A stretch of 64,000 nucleotides of DNA. Source: Furcasterigmium furcatum (Eukaryota > Ascomycota > Sordariomycetes > Glomerellales > Plectosphaerellaceae). The stretch lies in contig BCIA01000005.1 in NCBI GenBank assembly GCA_001599815.1, positions 2,459,088-2,523,087 of the forward strand, in the 5' to 3' direction. Made by a program: the position numbers and the translations under genes. The stretch's first letter is position 1; every line of letters starts with the position of its first letter. A model generated the notes under the pieces. The model ran no database searches. It worked only from the letters and a program-made list of their open reading frames with translations, and was not told where the DNA came from. Shown piece after piece: positions 33,178 to 43,612 of this stretch.

Positions 33178-34792
33178 CTAGTTGCCGGTACCAGCGCCGC
33201 CGCCACCCTGCGGTCTGTTGTTATCGTCATCGTCGTCGGGCTGGTCGAACAGGAAGTTCGCGGCGAGCTCCTCGTTCTTGTCGCACGCGAAGTAGGCCTG
33301 GATGGCCTGGTCATGGTCGAAGCCAAGGCGGCAAAGCTAGGAAATGGTTGTCAGCGTGGGCAAACGCGAGTCTGCTGCTCGTCAACTCACCCTCTCAATG
33401 GCGTCCCTCTCCTCCTCAGTGACACTAATAGCCTGAGCGCCAGGAGGCAGGGGAGCGTCATCATCGACATCTTCACCGAGCAGACTCAGGAACTGGCCAG
33501 GATCGTTAGCGATCATCTGGGCGAGCTGAGGGTTGCCGGCGCCAAGCTGCTGAAGAATAGGCTCGAGCATCTGCGGCTGCTGCTGGACGACCTGGCGGAG
33601 CTGCTGGAACTGAGCATTGTTACGCAGGAAGTCCAGGTTGCCAAGGCCACCACCACCCTGGGAAGCAGCGGCGGCAGCCAGGCCGGCAGCGGCGCCGGCG
33701 CCAGCTCCGGCGGCAGCACCAGCACCACGGGCACCGCTGCCACCCCGCTGTTGAGCAGCAAGATCGAACAGGTTGACGTTATCGTCGTCGCCACCATCAC
33801 CGCCAGCGGGTTGGGCCGGGGCTGCAGCAGGAGCCGCAGCCTGGGCTGCAGCCTGGGCCTGGGCCTGTTGCTGGCGTTGTTGTTGTTCCTGTTGGACGCT
33901 GTCGGGAATTCCCTGCAAGAGAGGTCAGATGGGCCAGATGGAGTTCAAAAGAAGCTTCGATCTTACGTTGAGAAGATACTCGACAGCTCGGTCCGGGTTG
34001 TAGAAGGCGGCGCGCATGGCAGCGTCGATCTGGGAGCGTTCGAAGCCCATGGCCTCCATGTTGGCAATCACCTCCTGGCGCTGGGCGCCCATCGCCATGG
34101 ATGGATCAGCCGGCGCGGAGTCGGGGGCAGCGCCGGTCCTTGCGGCGGGTGTGGGAGTGGAGGGCGCGGCGGGCTGAGTCGCGGCCTGGGGAGCAGCAGG
34201 AGGGGCCGGGGTCGCGGTGGCAGGCTGCGCGGGAGTCGCGGGGACGGCGGCGGCGGCGGACGCAGCAGGAGCCGGCTTAGGCTTGGGCTACCGACAGATG
34301 TCAGCAGGGGAGCACAGGCTTGGCATGTAGGAAGTGAAGCCATCGTGGAGCTTACCTTGTTGACCATGCACACGACGAATCCCTTCTCCTCAATCTTATA
34401 CGACTCGACGGTCTCCTCATCCTTCAGAATTTTGCCTGGCAGCTCGTCAGCAATGGTCCACTGGTGGCCTGCGCGGCCAGCACCATACCCGAGTAGATGA
34501 GCTTCTGCTCCTTGGGCTCCCATCCCTTTTCCTCGGAGATCCTCTGCTTGACGGCCGAGATCTGGATCGATGATTAGTGGCCGATCCTGGTCTGGTCGGG
34601 GCGCCGGGCGCCGGGGGCGATGGGGCGAGAACGTACAAGATCGGTCGGTTCGACCTCGAGGGTGAACTTTTGCTGCTTCAGGTCCTGTGGCGGATGGTCA
34701 GTTATCGACTCGGTGTCAGTTATCGACTCGGTGCGCGACGCTTGGTGTGGCGGGGAAGCAGGAGCTTTTCGGACCTTGAAAGTAACCTTCAT
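33178..34792 (-). CDS. RAD23: UV excision repair / proteasome shuttle protein Rad23
   Basis: Seven exons, complement(join(33178..33336,33391..33912,33967..34287,34356..34435,34489..34561,34637..34684,34775..34792)), 406 aa. The first exon is 18 nt (MKVTFK). The second is 48 nt and continues DLKQQKFTLEVEPTDL. The rest completes a ubiquitin-like domain (ISAVKQRISEEKGWEPKEQK, GKILKDEETVESY). Then come a Pro/Ala linker, UBA1 (EVIANMEAMGFERSQIDAAM, about residue 160), an Ala/Gln-rich linker, the Rad4-binding Sti1-like domain (FQQLRQVVQQQPQMLEPILQ) and a C-terminal UBA2 (DAIERLCRLGFDHDQAIQAY). All introns are 53-90 nt and restore frame. Rad23 binds Rad4/XPC in nucleotide-excision repair and carries ubiquitylated proteins to the proteasome. 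Confidence 0.94.
34697..34732. repeat. Exact 18-bp tandem duplication in RAD23 intron 1
   Basis: Two adjacent perfect copies of GTCAGTTATCGACTCGGT (34697-34714 and 34715-34732). Read on the coding strand each copy contains CGATAACTGAC, a candidate branch site, so the intron carries two. Confidence 0.9.
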
Positions 34793-35581
34793 CTTGGCGA
34801 GAGGTGCAGCAGCTAGCCGCGGGTGTCAAGATGGCGAGGGGATAGAGTCTGTGTTGGATGGCAGGGCAAGGGCCTGGTGATCTGGGAGAGGAGGCGATCT
34901 GAGGGGTGGTTGGGTTGCGCGACGAGAGAAGTTTGACGAGCAGGCGGCAGAGATGACGAAGTGGAAGGCGGCGGGCTCGGTTGGAGGAAGGAGCCTGACT
35001 GTGACAATAGCAACAACCTATGAGGTCGTGGTCGACCTGGAGGAGGTGGGGTTTGGCGGGAACGTTGGGGCCACTATGAATTGGGAAGGCGGTCTGGAGG
35101 CCGCACTGGGGGTACGTACCTCCCCGCAGGTGATAAGGTCAGTCCCTCAGGTACCTAACCAAACAATGGACGGCCCTGGAACGTGCTGGAGGCACTTCAC
35201 GTTCTCCTCAGACATGGACGACATGCGGTCGCAACAAAGGGGTACATCAATCTCACAGAATTATCTACTGATGAGATGTCACGTCCAGCCAGCTGAGCAG
35301 CACAGAGAGAGAGCACATCCAAGTCAAGTCAACGTCTCTCATCATTCAAGGCCGTCTGGCCCACGTCTCATCTAGGTACTATCGGATACTGTTCGTCATC
35401 CCGTGTCCTTTCACGTCGGCCCAAGGGATCGATCCCTAGGTAGCCATTCCCGCCAAACGCCGTGCTCAAAGGTGGTATCTCCAGCTCCCCTCCCAAAAAT
35501 CCCAAGAGACAAAGGAAAGATCATTCGTCATGACAAGACACTCCTCCTGTGTCCGGCTCCCATTACCCATCAGCACACCAG
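34793..35581. other. RAD23 upstream region and 3' flank of the membrane-protein gene
   Basis: 789 bp containing the RAD23 promoter (minus strand) and the transcript end of the gene at 35582. Short repeats of the GGTACGTACCTCC kind occur near 35110-35160. Nothing else was recognised. Confidence 0.45.
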
Positions 35582-36964
35582 TCACGCACTCTCGGAGGGA
35601 TCCAACCTGAGCTTCCGGATCTGATACCCGTTCAGGCTCGACCGAGACCCGGCGCTCAGTATCCAATCCGGGATGGGCGGCGTCATTTTCCTCTCCCCGG
35701 ACGGCCCCGCCGCCCCCGCCTCCGCCTCCGCCCCCGCCTCGTCCTGCTCGTCCAGCGAGGGGCTGGCCCGGAACGTCTCGTAACTCGTCTGGTGGCTCAG
35801 CGGGCTCTCGCGAGTTGGCAGGCTATCGCTCCTCATCCGCCGAACGCTGTTCCGGTCAGAGATGACCCGCGCCGCCTCTGGCGCCGCGATCACCACGGTC
35901 CCCGCTGTGACGTTCGGTGGTGGCACCGGGGAGTCGGATCGGAACAGCGGGTGGATATGTGCTTCACCAGGCGCATTCTGCTGCTCCAACGGCTCGAGCT
36001 GTGAGCGGCGCGCTGGGCTGAAACTCCTGGATCTGGGTCGGGGCCGAGGAGGCGGGAGATCCAAGGGATGGCCCGGGCTCGGGCTCCTGCTGACCGTCGG
36101 GCTGGCCGGGATCGTCTCGAGGAAGCGCTGAGGGGGCGCGGGTGATGAAGCGCCCAGGACTGTCAGCCTGCTGTGCAGGTCCACGGAGGAAGTGTCCCAC
36201 GAGTCGAAGCTGTCCTGGGTGGCGATGCTGCCTTCTCGATATGGGCTCGACTCCATCGATCCAGCGCGATACCTGTCTCTTGTGGACAGTAGGCGGGTCT
36301 TGGAGGTCATGGGACGGACGGCATTCGACAGCGACGATCTGATCGAGCTCATGGTCTCAGTCGCGGAGTTTCCGCTGCTGGACTGAGGGGGTGTGATGAA
36401 GCCCGTCTTAAGATCCGCCTGTACCTCGACGGGCATCGTACGGCTGTATCGAATCGCCTTGACGTGCTGCGGTAGCCCGCGGCCATCGCCATGAGACAAG
36501 CCTGTATCCGTTGCGCCGGGAGGCCAGACGAAGTGCATGACGGTGAAGACGAGCTGGCAAGCGAACGACAGTCCCAGAACAACCGAAGTCCCCGTGAGGA
36601 AGTTCTCATGGGTCGTGCCCATGACTGGGTCAGAGATATTTGTAGGAATCTGGCTGAGGAGGACCAGGTTGGCAATGGAGGATGCCGTTGCCAGCGCACA
36701 GGTCGAGACTGCAGCGGCAAATACAATGCAGACACTCCTTCTGCTCCGTCTTTCGTTGTGGCGAGCCCGGTACTTGGAGCACATCCATCCCACAATGCCC
36801 AGGACGATGCCCTCGAGTGCCGCGGACAAGATGGCGGTGATCTGAACGGGGCTTGAGTGAGAAATATCCGCGGCGAGGATTGCATGGAATGCCAGCAGGG
36901 CGGTCGTTGCAAGACCAGCTACAACGCCCACGCCCAGCGGCAAAAGTCGAGACATGACGGCCAT
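35582..36964 (-). CDS. Four-helix membrane protein, fungal, function unknown
   Basis: Single exon, 460 aa. Four hydrophobic helices fill the N-terminal third, at about 6-31, 40-62, 77-104 and 120-148 (for example LLPLGVGVVAGLATTALLAF and TGTSVVLGLSFACQLVFTVM). The remaining ~310 residues are a Ser/Pro/Arg-rich, probably cytosolic tail with motifs such as SRSPSPGHPLDLPPPRPRPR that look phosphorylatable. Translation could begin at residue 4 (MSRLLPLG) instead. I recognise no named family. The overall form resembles fungus-specific plasma-membrane proteins of unknown function. Confidence 0.75.
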   Translation of the reverse strand: MAVMSRLLPLGVGVVAGLATTALLAFHAILAADISHSSPVQITAILSAALEGIVLGIVGWMCSKYRARHNERRSRRSVCIVFAAAVSTCALATASSIANLVLLSQIPTNISDPVMGTTHENFLTGTSVVLGLSFACQLVFTVMHFVWPPGATDTGLSHGDGRGLPQHVKAIRYSRTMPVEVQADLKTGFITPPQSSSGNSATETMSSIRSSLSNAVRPMTSKTRLLSTRDRYRAGSMESSPYREGSIATQDSFDSWDTSSVDLHSRLTVLGASSPAPPQRFLETIPASPTVSRSPSPGHPLDLPPPRPRPRSRSFSPARRSQLEPLEQQNAPGEAHIHPLFRSDSPVPPPNVTAGTVVIAAPEAARVISDRNSVRRMRSDSLPTRESPLSHQTSYETFRASPSLDEQDEAGAEAEAGAAGPSGERKMTPPIPDWILSAGSRSSLNGYQIRKLRLDPSESA

Positions 36965-39900
36965 GTCTTCGATGGCCTATCAGACCGAGGGAGTGTGGCT
37001 ACAAGAACTGGAAAGTCCGGGGTGTTCGTGGCCCAGGACGGCTGTGTCGTGCTGGGCTAACAATCGAGACAGTTGTTGAGTTATGTGAGACGAGGCTCGG
37101 GAGACGAAGGTGACTGTTGACGAGACTGATATGGCAGAGTCGATATCCGGCGACAGCATACATGAGGGACAGTGGTGTCTTTGTTGCCTTCGTTGATGTC
37201 GGCGAAGGTTGCCGACGCGTCGAGTCAGAGAGGGTATAAGAAGACCGTGGTATAACACGAAGAATCGAAGCAGTGTTGATAAGAGAAGGTGACCTGGTTG
37301 CCAAGCTGAGTGTTCGAAGAGAAGGTGAGCTGTGAGTAAATGCTGAGGAGGAGACCTGCAGCAAGACGGGGAATCTGGGGGACGGAGGACTAAAAGTAAA
37401 CGAGGAGGACATGACTATTATGCACCGCTGATGGACGCGTTTTCATAGAGTGCAGCTGCTTGGATGTTGCTTGCTTCTGTGTGGTGGGGAGGGGGGTCGC
37501 GTTGTCCCAAAGCCCACACAGCAGGATGACCGAGTGGCCGATATTGGACGAGGATCGTGGGGTCGAGGGCCTACAGCCACGCCTCCCCCAGTCTGATTCC
37601 TCGCAGCCGGGAGGTTAAGGAGGTGGAGGAACAGGGGTCAGGGGCCTGCCGCGGTGGGGTGGTTGAAGCGAAACATTGGCAGACAACCCCTGTCTGTGCT
37701 GGAGTGGTGATGGTCGTTACTTTGTCCTGGCCTGGAGACCAGGACCGGGCTGTAGAGAGAGGGTAGTAGGTATTGCGACATGCATGCTTGAGAGTCAGAT
37801 TGTCGGCGAGACTCCATGGTTGCTCTCCGTCTGGGCTGGTTGCTCGACGGGGCCCAGCGGCGTCTCCGCGGCAAGGAATATGCCCTTGAAAGCTTCAGCA
37901 GTGCCCGAGGTCCGATTCCAGGCATCATCGGTTCCTCAAGGCTTGCTTGCTCTTTGTCGCCTTTGACTGAGATCCCTTGACAAGGCGCAGCGATCCTGGG
38001 CCGCCCCAATCGACTGATGACCAGAAATAAACGCGGGAGCCTCGATTTCATGCGATCGGATCGAAAGTGGTCGAGAAGAGCCGGCTGGCCCGAGGCTGCA
38101 ACCTGCTGCTGCTGGAGGAGCAACCAATCCTCGTCGCCAATCGCACGCCTCGACTCCCAAAGCCAGCAAACACGCGACGCGACAAGCTACATATCAACCC
38201 CTCATCATCGTCCCGTCAGATCGACCAATGTCGCAGAAGACAAGCAATAGATGTCTCTTCCAGTCGTCGAAGGTAAACTTTGTCGATGGAAAGTTTGTTT
38301 ACATTGCTCGGATGGACGGACGCCTTTTGGAACCAGGATATCCCAGCAAACGGAGACAAATGACATGTCGCTCTGCTGGTGGTGAATTTCCCACCCCCTC
38401 ACTGCATTCGGCTTCGCCCTCTGCATGAACAGAGTTTGAAGGACGGCTGACTTGCATGTTGAGCGATGGGACGTGGGCGCTCCGGGAAATGCCTCAGCTT
38501 GCAAACTTGCCCTGACGATATTTTCGAGGCCTCTTCTCAAGTACAAGCAGGTAATGAGAGGACTCGGCGGGGGGATCCGGAGTTGAGAGGATCGTCGGGG
38601 CTGAGATGTGGGCGCAACGAGGCGTCCAGGGCCCCGGGTCGAAACAGCCCACAGAGGATGTACAACTACCAAGTTTGTGCGAGTCTCCCGTCGAGCCAAG
38701 ATGCCCGAATATCTGGCCTCGTCTTCCTGGTCACTCCTCGCAAGGGTGGCCACGATCTGCCGGGGCCGGTTTTGGGGCTCTGGGTGCGCTTGTCGGAACT
38801 TCAGGTTTTCACAGACCCCATCCGGATGGATTCCTCGGTCCACTCGAGAATCTGACAGGCGTCGACCAAGGACATCCTCTGTGGAGGAGCAGTAATTTGC
38901 CGACCTTGGTTTTCGAGCTTCCGCCCGGAACGGCTGCCGCATGAAAAACATGGAGGACGAAGAGATGATCAGGTTCGCGGAGGCCCAGACGCCGCGGCCG
39001 TCTGGTGGTCTTTGACCACGCACCGACCGTACATTTTTTCCTTCTGTAAGGGAGGGGCCAGAGAGTTCAGGGAGAAGCAAGGTGCAAATGACGATATGGG
39101 CAGACTTTGCGACATGACGGCCAATCCACGGAGACAAGCATTTCCACTGTCTCAGCCATGACGATGGTGCTGCCGGGCTCAGATTCAGGCTGGCTGGAAG
39201 CAAGGGGCTGTCCTCGGGAGAGGCTCCGCGGCCGATCCTACGCTCTGGTCCAAGCCCATTGCTCCTCCAATCCGCTGTCCCGGAGATGAAAAATGATGGC
39301 ATCCAAGGTCGTTGTCTGATGGGGTCGATCAAGGTGAGACAACCGGCCGCACCGTTTTCCTTCCGAGGAATGAAATGCCACGCTGCAGGCCCGGCTCATT
39401 GGCGCATCGGCTCTGGTACCTGCATGTAGGGCTCTCGAGTGTGCCTGTCGGGGTGGACCGGCCCCTCTCCGTTTATTACTTGCACCTCGTGGAGTCCTCG
39501 TGGGCCCGAGCCTTGGAATGACTTCCCTGGAATCAATCCAATACCAGTGCGATTTTCAAGGTCGGGTGCTCCAAGTCAAGAGTCCAGGCCACCTGTGCGG
39601 TGGAACTGCAACGCCCTCCGCGCCCGTCCACCGCTGACGGAGGTCAAACGGGGGCCCAACGAGGCCGTTCCACCTGGCTTGCTGCTGGATTTGCTGAACA
39701 ATGTCGACGGCGCCCCCTGGGAAGCCGCCTAGAACGTTCTCGATCGCCGTTTACTGGGGCATGTGGATCGCTGATGGGGCATTGTTGTGACTGATACAGA
39801 GGCCTTTTGGAGGAAGGTATCGTCTGTTTGCACAAACTCTTCCTCAGGGGGGCGTGTCCTTGGAAACGAATTGTCGACAGGCTTGTCGGTCATCCAGGGC

Positions 39901-42596
39901 ACGAGACCTAATAATGGGCCAAATAAGCATGACGATGCATTCGTTGCTTGCTGGTCGTCATATGCTGCTCGGCCATGGCTGTGGTTGAAGCCGAAGGCCA
40001 GCCGGGGCAACGCCCCATAGGTAGCGAGAACAACAGCGCCAGCCAAACAAACAACAAGCAAAACATGTCCGGTCTCTCCTCGAGATGATGTCCTCCTCAT
40101 CGTCGGTTTGCACAAAGTCGCAAGAACGGTGCATGCGACTCAGCCTCTGAACCCTCATCTTCAACATGCGGCCCCAGGAGATTGACGGCAGACGGGCGTC
40201 CCGTCCCGGTGGCCGGGAGTTTCACCAACGGCAAGCTTGGGAGCTCGAGCACCGCTTTGGGCGAGCATCTGAGCGCTCCGATGTGCGGCATCCGCCCTGC
40301 CCCGTGAGCTCTTTGTTGTGTTGTTTCCTTTTTTGGGTTCGAGAGAGATGAACCCTTTGTTTCGAATTATTCTCGTTCTGTCGAGGGGGGCGTCAACTAT
40401 ACTTGTAGGCGTCTCTCCGTACATCAGTACTGATCAGGGTCGCATCTGTCATCTGAGGATCTCGCGATCACGAATTGTCGGGATAGGATTATCGGCTGAC
40501 GGCGCGCTTGGCAGATCGTGCTTTGTTTCAGTGCATTCTTCATTTCTTCTTTGGCTTCTCTTCAGCTGTCCTGAAACTGCGAAGATGTTGTTCCCTCGTC
40601 AACCGGACATCCCGTCACAGTGGGTTGGGAATGGCGATGGTCCATGCCACCCTCGCTCGCCATGTGAAGGGGCAAAATTAGGGGTTTCCCAATTGAAACA
40701 ATGAAGGCCCTTGCAAAGGCAGATTGGGCGAGAATAGATTTCTGGGAGTGGAGGCTAAACAGTGAGACTCGAAGGGGAAGCTCGTCGTCTCACGTCCAGG
40801 AACGGCCCGTCCGATGTCTGCTTGGCGTACGTGGCAGGAGTTCGTTCTTCTTCAAGGGTCCTGCCCGCTCAGTTCGTCTGGATGGCGATCCGTCGCTCAG
40901 TCCCCGTGCCATCGCAAGTGCGAGTTGGCTCGGGCCACCGGACTTGGGATCGAGTCCACCCATCTTGCTTTTGTTGTCCTCGGTGTTGTCGTCCTTTCTC
41001 CCCTGATTACCGCTTTTGGCAGTGATTGATGCGTCGTGGTGACCTGAGGGCGCCGGCCCTTTACGGCCCGCTGCACGATTGTGCCGCTGTCTGGCGCACG
41101 AGCCTGGGAACTTTAAGCGTGGTCGTGAGAAGTGGCGCGGACGTGTCGAGATCTCCTGGATCGGCGGTCGAAGCTGACGAGGGGCCAGGCAGGTCCAGTG
41201 CCTGCCTTCCGGCTTTGACCTACCTTACCTACCTACCAGGTAGGTAGCCGGTGTCTAGGTAGGCAGGCACTACTAGTAACTTAGTAAGTTCATAGGTATG
41301 AAGTAACGGTGGTTCCTTCCCGTCTTCTCCCCAGGAGACCCCGAAACCATGGCGCCTTCCACAGTCTTCCAGGTTTCAGGTTCTTCTCACTCAGAGATAG
41401 TAGAGGAGTCTTGCTGCTTCTTCCCGTGGGGCGGAATATCAGCAGCGGTCTTCCCTCCCGGGCATATCTGCCCTGAGTCTACCATACGATCCGATTAGTA
41501 CCGAACGAAAGGCGAAAAGATCTCGACGAATTGGTGCCACGTGGAATCCACGAGCCAAGCGCGTGATACTCACATGGCAGCAGAACAAGGTAGTCAAAGC
41601 GGGTTGGCAGCGTGACGAGAAGTATGATAGCCGTGTTTGAGTGAAGTCCGATATGAATTTATTCAGCTGAGTGTAATACAACCAAACTCTGTCCTGATAA
41701 GAGCTGTGGCTCACCTGGCACGATTGCGACTTTATATCTAGACTTGTAGTTGTCCACGTGTCAGTCAGTTTGACGCAACCCGACAGTTGAATCGTTTGCC
41801 TCCCAGTCCAAGTACCATCAGAAATGGATTCTCCTTTCGCAACCTGAATTCAGGGATCATGGTCAGCGGCTGGCAATGCCTAGGTATGATAACTTCCTTG
41901 AGAGGCATGACTCTTGCAGAGCTCCTCTCGATACACATAGATAACTTGGACCTGGCCTACTCGTTCTCCTTGCTTCCTCTTCCCGAAGATACCCAAGTCC
42001 GGGCCATCAGGGTATAGGAAGAACCCCTCACTCAGCGTGATTTGTGCCGCTGCAACTCTGCAAGCATGTGGCGTTGCTTGGCATCAATATTGTCGCCTCC
42101 ACGCAGGACAAGAGGTGTTCAGAGCCGGGCGCCCCGGGGCGCAGGAACAGGCTACATGCCGTCCGCCTGCCCCGCAACCTTCCCTTCTGGAGAAGTAAGC
42201 TTATTCTACTTGCTTGTATGGAGATCAGATCAGCCAACAGGGTAGCGCGCGGAACAGCTGGTGTGGCGCGGGAACACCGACGCCAAGACCGAGAGTCGAG
42301 TTGGAAGATGCTCAAGTCATCCCTGCGAAGCGGCCATCGGTGTGATCACATGCATGTATTTTCTATCTACGAGCTCTGTTCGTGCACTTTAACGAGTGAT
42401 GAGGTACCTGGAATGCCAATGCTCCATGAGTCCTTTGTCCTGTTGCCATCCGCCTTGTCCCTCACTCCATCTCTATCGACAGGGGCCATCAGATCAGCCG
42501 AGGGAACCTGGATGGCCGGCTATCAGATCCGGCGGTCAGTGACTGATCGCAAAATCCATGTTACCTACTCAAAGACTCACTTGAGGTGGACAGCAC
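36965..42596. other. 5.6-kb gene-poor region
   Basis: The longest stretch in the window without a supported gene. It holds many overlapping ORFs. The longest is a 375-aa minus-strand frame (38205-39332) with no motif, odd composition and plus-strand frames overlapping it, so I do not call it. A GTAGG-type palindrome lies at 41229-41247. A possible LTR-like fragment occupies about 41550-41790. The first ~430 bp are presumably the promoter of the gene ending at 36964. Confidence 0.45.
41229..41247. repeat. Perfect 9-bp inverted repeat, GTAGG type
   Basis: CTACCTACC, one spacer base (A), then GGTAGGTAG. More GTAGG-like units follow at once (CTAGGTAGGCAGG). The motif recurs in intergenic DNA across the window. 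Confidence 0.85.
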
Positions 42597-42887
42597 TCAG
42601 TGGGAGTGGCAATGCCATCCCTGCTTTCCGGCCTGTCCGGCACTGCCGCAGTTGAAGGGGTGCGAGCTAGTAACCAGATGGCACTCGGCACCGCAGTCCT
42701 CCTCGATGTCTCCCGCGAAGAACGGGTCGCAGCAGAAGTAATCCGAGTCACCGCCATGGGTGTGCTGGGAGCAGCTCCAGACAGGCGTGTCCAGGGGGCA
42801 GGTGTCGCGGGCGACGAGCTTGGCCGTAGGGACGGCCAAGACGGCCTGGGCTGCGAGGGCTGAGAGGATGACGGTGATGGACTTCAT
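42597..42887 (-). CDS. Small secreted cysteine-rich protein (effector-like)
   Basis: Single exon, 96 aa. The signal peptide is MKSITVILSALAAQAVLAVP, followed by a possible Kex2-like step (LVAR). The mature part is about 70 residues with eight cysteines: DTC, WSC, FCC, EDC, AEC, FNC and WHC. The spacing suggests four disulfides. The C-terminus is His-rich (GWHCHSH). A TATA-like element lies 113 bp upstream (43000-43005). No family was recognised. Small size, secretion and cysteine content fit apoplastic effectors, hydrophobin-like or antimicrobial proteins, but the hydrophobin pattern is not met. It is divergent from the repeat protein at 43613, which ends each unit in the same WHC tripeptide. 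Confidence 0.78.
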   Translation of the reverse strand: MKSITVILSALAAQAVLAVPTAKLVARDTCPLDTPVWSCSQHTHGGDSDYFCCDPFFAGDIEEDCGAECHLVTSSHPFNCGSAGQAGKQGWHCHSH

Positions 42888-43612
42888 GGTGTCGAGTCGG
42901 TGGCCGGGGGAGTATTCGATAGTGCGTCTTGGAAGGGAAAGATGTGATGAGTGAGGGCTGTTGGTGCCAACATCATCCAGACCCTCGGATCGCCCTGAAT
43001 TTATACTTGGAGAGCTCGTCGACCAGCTCCTGGATCAGGACCTCTCGTTTCTGCAAGACAACAGGACAACCCCGACCTGGATGCGCCTTTTCTCGCCATG
43101 TAACGCTGGTCACTTCCTCTTTTGCAGTAGCAGGTGCATCCGGCACCCTTGTGGACGAGTTGAGGCCATCTCGTGCACCTGCTGACCGTCATCGTGAGGA
43201 TGTGTAGCGGGTGTCGTTGAACATGACCCCTCTCCAGGTCGCGAGAGAGGCGAGCAACACCCCACGCTAAGATGTGGCCATCAAGGTGAGCCTCAAGCCA
43301 CCTTCTACCTTGGTCACATTCAGACACCATCCTATTGACCGTGAATACCCAGTTGGACCTGGTTTTCCAACACCTTTGTGGCCGACTGGCCAGCTGCCAA
43401 GCTTGGCCAGGCACAGCTGCTGGACATCCCGGTCGAGATGATTTCCAGGGAAGAGGGCGCTCGCCCACGCAAGACTCGAGTATTAAAACACGGCCTCGCT
43501 CGCTTTCTCTTGCTCCTTTCTCCCAGGCGGCTCAGGCACATGCTCGGTTGCAGTCTCCTCCCTCTCGTTCAACCTCGTCCACCAAGACGATCCGGCATCA
43601 CCACCGTCCACC
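42888..43612. promoter_or_regulatory. Shared divergent promoter of two secreted-protein genes
   Basis: 725 bp between the small cysteine-rich protein (-) and the His/Cys repeat protein (+). On the minus strand, TATAAA occurs at 43000-43005, about 113 bp before the ATG. On the plus side a TATTAAAA stretch lies near 43480. I looked for an inverted zinc-response element of the ACCTTnAAGGT type and saw only half-site-like strings around 43300. Co-regulation is an inference from arrangement only. Confidence 0.4.
43000..43005 (-). promoter_or_regulatory. TATA-box-like element of the small cysteine-rich gene
   Basis: TATAAA on the minus strand, 113 bp upstream of the start codon at 42887. Its position is plausible for a fungal core promoter with a short leader. 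Confidence 0.4.

Noticed and set aside
33166..34500. 444-aa plus-strand ORF
   Set aside because: Antisense to RAD23 and runs through its introns.
38205..39332. 375-aa minus-strand ORF in the gene-poor region
   Set aside because: No motif, mixed low-information composition, and overlapping plus-strand ORFs of similar quality. Not called as a gene.
43290..43325. Possible zinc-response element in the shared promoter
   Set aside because: Strings such as ACCTTCTACCTTGG resemble half sites, but no complete inverted ACCTTnAAGGT site was found.
43335..43612. N-terminal extension of the repeat-protein frame
   Set aside because: The frame is open upstream, but only the start at 43613 in the other frame, joined by the 52-nt intron, gives a signal peptide and an extra canonical repeat.
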